Part shown: positions 37,486 to 45,683 of the stretch, in pieces | How the letters are laid out: every line of letters begins with the position of its first letter | Numbering within the stretch: the stretch's first letter is position 1 | Assembly: GCF_019352895.1 (NCBI RefSeq) | Contig: NZ_JAAAFX010000014.1 | Location: 62,001-126,000, forward strand | Reading direction: 5' to 3' | DNA: 64,000 bases | Origin: Variovorax boronicumulans | Lineage (GTDB): Bacteria > Pseudomonadota > Gammaproteobacteria > Burkholderiales > Burkholderiaceae_C | Made by a program: the position numbers and the translations under genes | Notes under the pieces: generated by a model | Databases searched by the model: none | Seen by the model: the letters and a program-made list of their open reading frames with translations, nothing else | Told to the model about the DNA's origin: nothing

Positions 37486-38651
37486 AGCCGCTGCACGAGG
37501 CCTGCCGCCCCCACGCCACCGGCACCCGCGATCGCCGCGAGGCCATGCGCACCGGGCGGCGCGTCGCACTGCATGTCGCTGAGCAGGCGAACCAGGCTGA
37601 TCGCGCCGGAAGCACCGATCGGGTGGCCGCGGCCCAGGCCCCCGCCGCCGCGGTTGAGTCGCGCCGGGTCAATGCCGAGCGTCTGGATGAAGTCCAGTGC
37701 CTGCACGGCGAAGGCTTCGTGCAGCTCGAGGCCCCAGAGCGCGTCGACACCGAGCCGGGCACGTTGCAGCAGGGCGCTGGCGGCTTCGGCGGCGGCGAGC
37801 ATCGGCATCTCCGGCGCCACGCCGACCGACGCACCGCCGAGCCAGCGAAAGTGCGGTGTCAATTGCAGTGCGGCCGCGGCCTGCGGCGTCGCCATCACGA
37901 CGAAGGCGGCGCCGTCGGCGCGGGGCGCGATCGCCAGCCGGCTGACGGCCGTGTCGGGGCGATCGATCGCGTCAGGCGGTGCCGCTTCGGCGCTGGCCGC
38001 GATCGGCATGCGCGCCATGCGTGCCGGTGTCAGCGGGCGGGCGTAGCTGTCATGCGTGGCGTCCCCGATCGGCACGATCTCCTGCGCCATCATCCGGTCG
38101 CGCAGCGCGAGCGCGCGCGCATGGCTCTCGGCCGCAAAGGCGTCCTGCCGGCTGCGGCTGATCGACAGCAAGGCCGCCTGGCGCGCGGCCGCGTGCAGCA
38201 GGTCGGGGTCGCGCTCGGGGTCGGGGGCGAAGGCCGGGCGGTCGTAGTCGACGGGGCGTTCCGCCGCGTGGCGCGGGCGATGCTGGCGGATGGGGGCGCG
38301 GCTCCAGGCTTCGACGCCGCCAGCGACCACCACCGACGCGCCACCGCTGGCCAGCAAGCCGGCGGCGATGCTCACGGCGTCCAGTCCGGCGCAGCATTGG
38401 GTGTCCACCGACAGCGCGGCGCTTCGGTCCGCCAGGCCGGCGGCCAGCGCCACCATGCGCGCCGGATTGCCACCCGCACCCAGCGCATTGCCCACGACGA
38501 CGGCATCCACGGCGCCGGCCGGAATGCCGAAGCGCGCCAGCAGGCCGCGCAGCACCGGCGCGCCGATCTCGTGGGCCGCCAGCGCGCCGAGCGCACCGCC
38601 CACGGGGATCACCGCGCTGCGCGCCCAGCCGAGGATCACCGGTGCGTTCAC
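37482..38651 (-). CDS. Thiolase-family acyl-CoA acetyltransferase, third gene of the bioY operon
   Basis: The 389-residue protein carries the thiolase active-site cysteine (TQCCAGLDA, Cys87), the ELHEAFAVQALDF segment and the catalytic histidine in GGGLGRGHPIGASGAI. The C-terminal catalytic cysteine of ordinary thiolases (C-x-G-G-x-G type motif) is replaced by alanine in AIAGAGGVGAAG. The start is a GTG at 38651 overlapping the ligase stop (GTGA). Together with bioY and the ligase it may act on a pimeloyl- or other acyl-CoA; activity without the second cysteine is doubtful. Confidence 0.83.
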   Translation of the reverse strand: MNAPVILGWARSAVIPVGGALGALAAHEIGAPVLRGLLARFGIPAGAVDAVVVGNALGAGGNPARMVALAAGLADRSAALSVDTQCCAGLDAVSIAAGLLASGGASVVVAGGVEAWSRAPIRQHRPRHAAERPVDYDRPAFAPDPERDPDLLHAAARQAALLSISRSRQDAFAAESHARALALRDRMMAQEIVPIGDATHDSYARPLTPARMARMPIAASAEAAPPDAIDRPDTAVSRLAIAPRADGAAFVVMATPQAAAALQLTPHFRWLGGASVGVAPEMPMLAAAEAASALLQRARLGVDALWGLELHEAFAVQALDFIQTLGIDPARLNRGGGGLGRGHPIGASGAISLVRLLSDMQCDAPPGAHGLAAIAGAGGVGAAGLVQRL

Positions 38652-40072
38652 AACAGCCTCAAGCCCGCCGCCGGTGCGTTCGGCGATGCGAGATGCGCGG
38701 CGAGCAGGCGTGCCAGCGCCGCGTGATCCGTCTTGCCGCTGGGCGTGCGCGGCCACGCATCGACGGCGTAGAAGCGGCGCGGCAACTTGAAGGGCTCCAG
38801 GCGCTCCTGGCACCACGCCACGAGCGCCGACCGGTCGGTGGCATCCGACAGCACCAGCAAGGCCACCGCCTGCGTGCCGCGCACGTCATGCGGCAGGCCC
38901 TGGACCGATGCGGCGGCCACCGAGGGGTGTCCGGCCAGCACGTTCTCGACTTCTTCCGGAAACAGGTTCTTGCCCTGGACCAGCAGCATGCGCTGCTGCC
39001 GGCCGACCAGATGCAGGAAGCCTTCTTCGTCGATGTGGCCCATGTCGCGCACGGAGAGCCAGTCGCCGTCGCGCAGCACGGCCGTGCTGTCTTCCTCGGC
39101 GGTGAGCGTGACGTAGTTGCTGAACACCATCGGACTGCGCACATAGATCAGGCCGGGTGCGGGCGCCTCGACGCGCAGTTCGACATTGGAGAAGGGCCGG
39201 CCGACCACGTCGTCGGGCACGCTGCGGTCGCTGTCGACCCAGGCGATGAAGGAGGTTTCCGATGCGCCGTAGAACTCGACGATGCGGGCCGACGGGAACA
39301 AGGCCCGCAACGCCGTGGTACGCGCGCGCGGCCAAGGCGCGCCGCTGATCATCACGAGCTGCGTGGCCGTGATGGGGTCCATGCGATGACGCTGGGCATG
39401 CTCGAGCATCAGCAGCAACTGGCTCGGTACCGCGACCAGGCTGCCTGCCTGGCCCAGGCGCAGCGTCTCCAGCGCCGACGCGGCGGAGAACCGTGGCTGC
39501 ACGCGCATGCCCGCGCCGGTCCACAAGCCCAGCAGCGCGCCGAAGAGGAACAGCGAGTGCGACAACCGGCCCGGGACCAGGAGGGTCGTTTGCGTGGCGG
39601 GGCCGAAGCTCTGCACGCAGATGTCGAAGCTGCGCGTCCACGATCCATGCGTGCGCTGGAAGCCCTTGGGCACGCCCGTGCTGCCGGAAGTGAACCCGAT
39701 GTAGAAGGGCGAGCCCGCCGCCACGGGTTCCGCGCCGGGCCTGGCACGCGCAAGCGAGGCCATGCGCACCCGCACTTCGTCGCGCACGCGTGCGGGCCAG
39801 TCGGGGTCGCTCACGGCTGCGGTGCGGCCGCTGGCGATGATCGCCAGGAAGCGCTGCAGCTGGTCGACGGGAGAGGCCGTCTCGTGGGCCCACACGACGG
39901 CGGGCGCGTCTTCGGCATCGAGTGCGGCGGCATCGGTCGCCACGCGCGCCGCGAGCTCGGCGAAGCTCAGTTGCACGTCGCCGTCGTCCAGCGCCATCGC
40001 CGAGGGCGAGTGCCGGGCCCACCAGGCCAGCGGCGCATGAACGGTCTGGAAGTCGGGCGGCTGGAGCGGCAT
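38648..40072 (-). CDS. AMP-forming acyl-CoA ligase (adenylate-forming family)
   Basis: The 474-residue enzyme has the adenylation motifs FTSGSTGVPKGFQ (P-loop), VEFYGASETSF, RDGDWLSVRDMGHIDEEGFLH (with catalytic Asp), GRQQRMLLVQGKNLFPEEVE and the C-terminal PRTPSGKTDH lysine. It activates a carboxylic acid to an acyl adenylate and then a CoA thioester. The gene starts inside the bioY stop (TGATG) and overlaps the thiolase start. The operon suggests a biotin-related acid such as pimelate, by analogy with yhfT beside a bioY paralogue in Bacillus subtilis. Confidence 0.87.
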   Translation of the reverse strand: MPLQPPDFQTVHAPLAWWARHSPSAMALDDGDVQLSFAELAARVATDAAALDAEDAPAVVWAHETASPVDQLQRFLAIIASGRTAAVSDPDWPARVRDEVRVRMASLARARPGAEPVAAGSPFYIGFTSGSTGVPKGFQRTHGSWTRSFDICVQSFGPATQTTLLVPGRLSHSLFLFGALLGLWTGAGMRVQPRFSAASALETLRLGQAGSLVAVPSQLLLMLEHAQRHRMDPITATQLVMISGAPWPRARTTALRALFPSARIVEFYGASETSFIAWVDSDRSVPDDVVGRPFSNVELRVEAPAPGLIYVRSPMVFSNYVTLTAEEDSTAVLRDGDWLSVRDMGHIDEEGFLHLVGRQQRMLLVQGKNLFPEEVENVLAGHPSVAAASVQGLPHDVRGTQAVALLVLSDATDRSALVAWCQERLEPFKLPRRFYAVDAWPRTPSGKTDHAALARLLAAHLASPNAPAAGLRLL

Positions 40073-40647
40073 CAGTCGCGGTCGAGCCGCCAGCTCGGGA
40101 GGCCGCGCGCCACCGTCTGCACCATCAGCGCGCACACCAGGCACTTGATGAGGTCGCCCGGCACGAACACCAGGACCGCGACGGCGGCCTGCTGCAGCGA
40201 GAGCTTGGCCGCCATGGCCAGGCCTGCGATGCCGAACAGGTAGACCACGCCGATCCCGCCGACCAGCGAGGCGACGAAGGTTGCGGCAAACAAGGCCTTG
40301 CCGCGCGCGCCCGACAGGCGCCGCATGATCCAGCCGCAGGTGAAGGCGCCGAACATCCAGCCGACCAGGAAGCCGGAGGAGGGCGCGACGAACACGGCGA
40401 GCCCACCGCGGCCGCCCGACAGCAGCGGCAGCCCGAGCGCCACGGCCAGCAGCAGCAGCGCCACGGCGAGAAAACCGCGCCGAGGCCCAAGAAGGCAACC
40501 TGCGAGCATGACGCCGAGGGTCTGCAGGGTGATCGGCACGCCGAGCGGCAAGTCGATCTTGGGGATCATGCCGAACACCGCGATCAAGGCGGCGAACAGG
40601 GCAACGTAGGACAGCGAGCGGGAGGAGGTGAGCGAGTCGGTGGTCAT
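40072..40647 (-). CDS. bioY: BioY-family biotin uptake protein (ECF S-component)
   Basis: The 191-residue membrane protein has six hydrophobic segments and BioY landmarks (VPITLQTLGVMLAGCLLGPRRG, PSSGFLVGWMFGAF, PGDLIKCLVCALMVQ). It binds biotin and imports it, with or without the BioMN energising module, which is not in this window. It is the first gene of a three-gene operon with an acyl-CoA ligase and a thiolase. Confidence 0.92.
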   Translation of the reverse strand: MTTDSLTSSRSLSYVALFAALIAVFGMIPKIDLPLGVPITLQTLGVMLAGCLLGPRRGFLAVALLLLAVALGLPLLSGGRGGLAVFVAPSSGFLVGWMFGAFTCGWIMRRLSGARGKALFAATFVASLVGGIGVVYLFGIAGLAMAAKLSLQQAAVAVLVFVPGDLIKCLVCALMVQTVARGLPSWRLDRD

Positions 40648-41019
40648 GGCAGGTCGTGAGAGCCCGGCAACTGCCGGTCGCGCGCGAGCCTAACATTCTG
40701 GCGTGCTCCGCCCCGGCCACCGGCGAGCCACTGACGGCCGGTACATCGCGCATCGGCCGCAAGCCACGACCGCCATTGCTTGGCGTGTCAGGACAAGTAT
40801 CATTCCGTCACAATTTGCTTCCAAGGCCGTCTGCTGGCGCTTTCGTCCCTGTGCGGCCCAAGGTCGCGGACAGCGCACAGGGGACGCCGGCCATGAAAAG
40901 GGGCCGCGATGGCGATGTCGATGTCGAAGGGATGCTTCGTCGCCCGCCCGAAGCAATGCAGTCGCGTCACAACGAAACTTCAAAGGGCTTGCTCTGCAAG
41001 GACGGCCCACGCACGACCC
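40648..41019. other. Intergenic region upstream of bioY
   Basis: No gene is supported. I looked for the long BirA-type dyad TTGTAAAC...GTTTACAA and for a BioR-type TTAT...ATAA dyad and saw neither. Weak -10-like TATCAT at 40798-40803 points towards the small gene downstream. Confidence 0.4.
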
Positions 41020-41274
41020 ATGTCGATTTCCATGCTCCAGTCGCTCTCCGAAACGAACTTTCCCGTGACGATCAAGGGCGGCGAGGACGTCGACGCGATC
41101 CACATCCTGGTGATCGCAGGCCATGTGGAAGCCGACATCGCGAAGGCGGTTCGCACGCCCGTCGGCTGGATGAACCCCACCGCCACCGTGACCTCCATCA
41201 CGCGCACCGGCCTCCAGATGCTGCGGCTCTTCCCCAGAAGATCCGGCTCGCGCAAGCGCCTCGGCGCGGACTGA
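41020..41274 (+). CDS. Small hypothetical protein
   Basis: The 84-residue product begins MSISMLQSLSETNFPV and contains GGEDVDAIHILVIAGHVEADIAKAV, followed by a basic C-terminus (RRSGSRKRLG). The frame has the strong third-position G/C bias of real genes here, and a second ATG lies four codons in. I do not recognise a family. It stands alone between the divergent bioY operon and the osmC cluster. The middle may be a small alpha/beta segment with a charged tail; no signal peptide or membrane helix is seen. Confidence 0.5.
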   Translation: MSISMLQSLSETNFPVTIKGGEDVDAIHILVIAGHVEADIAKAVRTPVGWMNPTATVTSITRTGLQMLRLFPRRSGSRKRLGAD

Positions 41275-41387
41275 GGCCGGCGCCGTTCCGGCGGCGTCAT
41301 CCGGACCACGTGCCGCGCAGCGGCCACCGAGCCTCGAGGCGAAGCGTGCCGGCGCGATATGCGGATTCCGAGCAAGCCAGCTTCTTT

Positions 41388-41500
41388 TTCTTCGTTCCCT
41401 GTCGCGCCGCCGGCGCGAAGAATCCCGGGCTTCCGCTGCCCCGGAACCAGGGCGCATGCGTCCCGGCGGGTCCGCCGGGCGTCGTCCCTGGAACGAAGAA
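41388..41500 (+). promoter_or_regulatory. Structured leader upstream of osmC
   Basis: TTCTTCGTTCC (41388-41398) is exactly complementary to GGAACGAAGAA (41490-41500), so an 11-12 bp stem could close a loop of about 90 bases that itself contains the hairpin CCCGGCG/CGCCGGG (41462-41479). The right arm lies 8 bases before the osmC ATG and covers its A-rich ribosome-binding area (GAAGAAAGAA). This suits translational control or a protein site; no known riboswitch class is recognised. Confidence 0.45.
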
Positions 41501-41508
41501 AGAACACC

Positions 41509-42060
41509 ATGAGCCATCTCAACGACTACCTGGCCGAGAAACGCGCGGCCGTGCTGGCGCGCAGCGCCGCCATCGAGGCCGGCACTGCGCAGCCGGCGCA
41601 ATTGAAGGCCACGGTGCGCGCCGAAGGCCGCAGCGGCGTGCGCCGCCTGCGCATCCGCGACCACCAGGTGATCAGCGACAGCCCGCCCGATTTCGCGGGC
41701 TACAACCTGGGCCCGAGCTCGCCCGAACTGCAGCTCGGCGTGCTGGGCACCTGCGTGACCCACATCTTCCTGATCCAGGCGGCCGAGCGCCAGGTGCCGC
41801 TGGAGAGCCTCGAGGTCGAGGTCACCGGCATCATCGATCCGCGCGGCGGCAAGCCGGGCCATGAGCAGACGCCCATCTGGCCGCACCAGATCGCCTACAC
41901 CGTGCACATCGATTCGCCCGCCAGCCGCGCCGACATCGACGCGCTGTTCGAGGCGGTCGAGCGCAACTGCCCGATCCTGAACCTGCTGCGCAATCCGCAG
42001 ACGATCCGGGCCGAGGTCAAGCTCACCAACTCGCTGGCTGACACCCGCGTCGCGGCCTGA
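41509..42060 (+). CDS. OsmC-family protein
   Basis: The 183-residue protein starts MSHLNDYLAEKRAAVLARS and has the OsmC/Ohr fold with a segment LGVLGTCVTHIFLIQAAERQVPLESLEVEVTG. One active-site-type cysteine (GTCVTH) is visible near the helix centre, and Cys in ERNCPILNLL is the likely partner. OsmC/Ohr proteins reduce organic hydroperoxides with two cysteines. The RNPQTI C-terminal part is typical for the branch found with sulfur or oxidoreductase genes. It opens the cluster reaching 50542. Confidence 0.85.
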   Translation: MSHLNDYLAEKRAAVLARSAAIEAGTAQPAQLKATVRAEGRSGVRRLRIRDHQVISDSPPDFAGYNLGPSSPELQLGVLGTCVTHIFLIQAAERQVPLESLEVEVTGIIDPRGGKPGHEQTPIWPHQIAYTVHIDSPASRADIDALFEAVERNCPILNLLRNPQTIRAEVKLTNSLADTRVAA

Positions 42061-42075
42061 ACAGGAGCGCCCGCC

Positions 42076-42885
42076 ATGTCCCTCACGCTCGACCACATCG
42101 TCATCGCCGTCCACGACCTCGACACCACCATCGCCGACTACACCGCCCTGGGCTTCAACGTACAGCGCGGCGGCGACCATCCCGGCCGCTCGACGCACAA
42201 CGCCCTGGTGGTGTTCGCCGACGGCAGCTATTTCGAACTCATCGCCTGGAAGCAGCCCGCGCCGCAGGAGCGCTGGTGGCAACTGCTGCAGCGCCATGGC
42301 GAAGGCATCATCGACTTCGCCCTGCTGCCGCGCAGCGTCGCCGACACCGTGGCCCAGGCCGGCCAGCGCGGCCTGGTGCTCGACGGACCGCTCGAAGGCG
42401 GGCGCCTGCGCCCCGACGGCGAACGCCTGCACTGGCAGACCGCACGGCCGCCGTCCACCGATCTGCCCTTCCTGTGCGGCGACGTCACGCCGCGCGCCTT
42501 GCGCGTGCCCGAGGGCGGCGCGCGCGTGCATCCCAACGGCGCGCTCGGCGTGGCCAGCCTGGCGGTCGCGGTGCACAACCTCGACGCCACGCTGGCGCGC
42601 TACCGCGCGCTGTTCGGCAATGGCGCCCATGTCGCGATCGGGCAGCCCGTGCCGCTGCCGGGGCAGGGCCTGCGGCTGGCGGTGATCGCCTTCGGCAGCA
42701 GCGCGTTGGTGCTGTCCACGGCACGCGAGGCGACCGAGGACCAGGTCGAAGGCCCTTATGCGCTGGTGCTGCGCACCGCCGATGCCACGCAGCCGCTCGG
42801 TGCGCTCGACCGGGTGCGCAGCCATGGCGCGCGCATCGAGTTCGAGCGTGCGGGCACCCCGGCGCCAGCCGTGAAACGCGACTGA
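42076..42885 (+). CDS. VOC-family protein (two-module glyoxalase-like)
   Basis: The 269-residue protein has an N-terminal vicinal-oxygen-chelate module (LDHIVIAVHDLDTTIADYTALGFNV, ELIAWKQPAP) and a second module from about residue 150 (GVASLAVAVHNLDATLARYRALFGN). It resembles the Glyoxalase_3-type family. It begins 15 bases after osmC and precedes the binding-protein gene by about 170 bases, so osmC-VOC may be one unit and the ABC block another. Confidence 0.83.
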   Translation: MSLTLDHIVIAVHDLDTTIADYTALGFNVQRGGDHPGRSTHNALVVFADGSYFELIAWKQPAPQERWWQLLQRHGEGIIDFALLPRSVADTVAQAGQRGLVLDGPLEGGRLRPDGERLHWQTARPPSTDLPFLCGDVTPRALRVPEGGARVHPNGALGVASLAVAVHNLDATLARYRALFGNGAHVAIGQPVPLPGQGLRLAVIAFGSSALVLSTAREATEDQVEGPYALVLRTADATQPLGALDRVRSHGARIEFERAGTPAPAVKRD

Positions 42886-43055
42886 ATTCCGCACCGGGGT
42901 TCACGCGCGAGATGCGGGCATCGCTTATCTGCTGGGCGCATAAGGATGCTACTTAATCGGTGCCCAAAGCACAGGCGCCTGACTACGATTTCCCAGGCCG
43001 GCGAAGCGCTTGCGAGCGCCGCCGGGCCGTTCTTCCTCTCCATCGAAAGTACTTC

Positions 43056-44732
43056 GTGATCGTGTTTTCCAGAAGGTTTGAGCGCGCGGCTGCGGCCGCT
43101 GCCGTCGTGGCTTTGATGGCGTTGGTCGCCGCCTGCTCCAAGACCGCCGATGCGCCGGCCGCCGCGGTCGCCGCGAATTCCTCGGCCCCCGTGACCGGCG
43201 GCACGCTGGTCTACCTGGAGCAGCAGGCGCACACCAACCTGTACCCACCCGCGGGCGGCTTCTATCCGAACGGCGGCATCCTCAACCAGATCACCGACAA
43301 GCTCACCTACCAGGATCCGAAGACGCTCAAGGTCGAGCCCTGGATCGCGGAGTCGTGGACGGTCAACGATGCCGTGACCGAATACACCTTCAAGCTGCGC
43401 GAAGGCGTGACCTTCTCCGACGGCACGCCGCTGGACGCGGCCGCGGTGGCGAAGAACTTCGACACCTTCGGCAAGGGCAACAAGGAACTCAAGCAGCCGG
43501 TGTCCGAGGCCATCAACAACTACGACCGCAGCGAAGTGATCGATGCACGCACGGTCAAGTTCTACTTCAAGAAGCCGTCGCCGGGCTTCCTGCAGGGCAC
43601 CTCGGTGATCGGTTCGGGCCTGGTGTCGCTGAGCACGCTGGCCCGCCCCTTCGAGGAGCTGGGCGACGCGACCCGGATCATCGGCTCCGGCCCCTTCGTC
43701 GTCGCCAGCGAGACGTTGGGCAAGGAACTGGTGCTCGCGGCGCGCAAGGACTACGCCTGGGGCCCCACCACGCTGGCGCACCAGGGCCGCGCGCGACTCG
43801 ACGAGATCAAGCTCATCGTGACGCCCGAGGACAGCGTGCGCATCGGCGCGCTGGTGGCCGGGCAGGCCGGCTTCATCCGCCAGGTGCAGGCCTACGACGA
43901 GAAGCGCGTGAAGGACCAGGGCTTCGCGATCTACGCGCCCTCGACGCGCGGCGTCAACAACAGCATCAACTTCCGTCCGGACAACCCGCTGGTGGCGGAC
44001 GTGCGCGTGCGCCAGGCGCTGCTGCATGCGACCAACACCAAGGAGATCGTCGAGACCCTGTTCTCCTCGAACTACCCGCAAGCCACCTCGGTGATCGCCG
44101 CCACCGCGGCCGGCTACGTGGACCTGTCGGCCAAGCTGGGCTACGACGAAGCCAAGGCCAAGCAGCTGCTCGACGAGGCCGGCTGGACCGTCGGCGCCAA
44201 CGGCACGCGGAGCAAGGACGGCCAGGAACTGGCACTGCGTGCCTACGAGGCGCTGCCCCAGCCGCAGAACAAGGCGACGCTGCAACTGGTGGCGCAGCAG
44301 TGGGCCAAGATCGGCGTCAAGCTCAACGTGCTCACCGGCGACGCGGGCACCACGACCCTCGACAACCTCGACCCGGCCAAGACGGCGGTGCTGCCGACCA
44401 TGGTGGGCCGCGCCGATCCCGACGTGATCAAGAGCCAGTACTACCCGACCAACCGCAACGTGCTGCTGCAGAAGGGCGGCGTGAGCGACAAGGTCAAGGG
44501 CTTCGTGGACGCCAAGCTCAACGGGCTGCTCGAAGGCATCGCCAGCGAGGTCGATCCGGCCAAGCGGCTGGCGCTGGTCGGCGAGGTGCAGAACTACCTG
44601 ATCGACCAAGCCTACGTGATCCCGATCTTCGAAGAGCCGCAGGCCTTCGCGGGCGCGCCGTGGGTCAGAGACGTGGGTTACGAAGCCGTCGGCCGGCCGA
44701 GCTTCTACGCCGCCTGGCTGGCCGCACACTGA
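43056..44732 (+). CDS. Lipoprotein solute-binding protein of an oligopeptide-type ABC importer (TIGR04028/KPN_01854-like)
   Basis: The protein belongs to solute-binding family 5 (LREGVTFSDGTPLDAAAVAKNFD, GSGPFVVASETLGKELVL, YYPTNRNVLLQKGG). It has a bacterial lipobox (ALVAAC) after a hydrophobic stretch, so it is tethered to the membrane. I start it at GTG 43056, giving a normal signal peptide and 558 residues; a GTG at 42960 would add 32 residues without membrane character. The sequence NLYPPAGGFYPNGGILNQI matches the unassigned subfamily known from TIGRFAMs as KPN_01854 (recalled). Confidence 0.88.
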   Translation: MIVFSRRFERAAAAAAVVALMALVAACSKTADAPAAAVAANSSAPVTGGTLVYLEQQAHTNLYPPAGGFYPNGGILNQITDKLTYQDPKTLKVEPWIAESWTVNDAVTEYTFKLREGVTFSDGTPLDAAAVAKNFDTFGKGNKELKQPVSEAINNYDRSEVIDARTVKFYFKKPSPGFLQGTSVIGSGLVSLSTLARPFEELGDATRIIGSGPFVVASETLGKELVLAARKDYAWGPTTLAHQGRARLDEIKLIVTPEDSVRIGALVAGQAGFIRQVQAYDEKRVKDQGFAIYAPSTRGVNNSINFRPDNPLVADVRVRQALLHATNTKEIVETLFSSNYPQATSVIAATAAGYVDLSAKLGYDEAKAKQLLDEAGWTVGANGTRSKDGQELALRAYEALPQPQNKATLQLVAQQWAKIGVKLNVLTGDAGTTTLDNLDPAKTAVLPTMVGRADPDVIKSQYYPTNRNVLLQKGGVSDKVKGFVDAKLNGLLEGIASEVDPAKRLALVGEVQNYLIDQAYVIPIFEEPQAFAGAPWVRDVGYEAVGRPSFYAAWLAAH

Positions 44733-44740
44733 GCCGCTGA

Positions 44741-45679
44741 ATGAGCAAGTACCTCTGGAGCCGCATCGCGCAGGCCTTGGTGGTGCTGTGGGCCGCGTTC
44801 ACCGCGTCCTTCGTGCTGCTGCAGGCCCTGCCCGGGGATGCGGTGCTGATCAAGTTCCTCAACCCCGAACTGGGGCTGGGGCCGACGGAGATCGCCGACA
44901 TCCGCGCCGCCTACGGCGCCGACAGCCCGGTGTGGGAGCGCTATTTCCACACCCTGTGGAATTTCCTGGGCGGCAACTTCGGCTACTCGATGCAGGCTGG
45001 CGTGCCGGTGAGCCAGGGCCTGGCGGTCAACCTGCCGCCGACGCTGCGGCTCGCGAGCTTCGGCTTCGGCGTGGCGCTGCTGCTGGCGGTGGGCCTGGCC
45101 TTCCTGTCGAACCTCACGCGCTTCGCCTGGCTGCGCGCGGCGATCCAGTCGCTGCCCTCGCTGTTCATCTCGGTGCCGGTGTTCTGGCTGGGCATCATGC
45201 TGATCCAGGTCTTCTCGTTCCGGCTCGGCCTGATCCCGGTGATCAACCCGGGCAAGTGGGAAGGGCTGGTGCTGCCCACGCTCACGCTGGCCATCCCGAT
45301 CTCCGCGCCGCTGGCGCAGATCCTCATGCGCAACATCGACCAGGTGCTCACGCAGCCCTTCGTGACCGTGGCGCGGGCCAAGGGCGCGACGCGCAACTGG
45401 GTGCTGTGGAAGCACGTGGCGCGCAACGCCGTGCTGCCGACGCTGACCATCGCGGGCATCCTGTTCGGCGAACTGCTGGCCGGCGCGGTGGTGACCGAGG
45501 CGGTGTTCGGGCTCAACGGCCTGGGCAGCCTCACGCAGCAGGCGGTGGGCAACCAGGACACGGCGGTGCTGCAGGCCATCGTGGTGATCTCCGCCGCGGC
45601 CTTCGTTCTCATCAATCTCGTGGTCGACCTGCTGTATCCGGTGCTCGACCCGCGCCTGCGCGTCCAACTGGGCCACTGA
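44741..45679 (+). CDS. ABC transporter permease (DppB-like)
   Basis: The 312-residue membrane protein has six hydrophobic segments, the periplasmic loop start LQALPGDAVLIKFLNPELGLG and the cytoplasmic loop FVTVARAKGATRNWVLWKH. It lies 8 bases after the binding-protein gene and 4 bases before the second permease gene. Confidence 0.9.
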   Translation: MSKYLWSRIAQALVVLWAAFTASFVLLQALPGDAVLIKFLNPELGLGPTEIADIRAAYGADSPVWERYFHTLWNFLGGNFGYSMQAGVPVSQGLAVNLPPTLRLASFGFGVALLLAVGLAFLSNLTRFAWLRAAIQSLPSLFISVPVFWLGIMLIQVFSFRLGLIPVINPGKWEGLVLPTLTLAIPISAPLAQILMRNIDQVLTQPFVTVARAKGATRNWVLWKHVARNAVLPTLTIAGILFGELLAGAVVTEAVFGLNGLGSLTQQAVGNQDTAVLQAIVVISAAAFVLINLVVDLLYPVLDPRLRVQLGH

Positions 45680-45683
45680 CACC

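Noticed and set aside
38648-40762. A ligase with a long N-terminal extension through bioY
   Set aside because: The extension is bioY read out of frame. The real start is the ATG at 40072 overlapping the bioY stop.
40648-41019. A BirA or BioR operator upstream of bioY
   Set aside because: I searched by eye for the known dyads and found none; regulation is left open.
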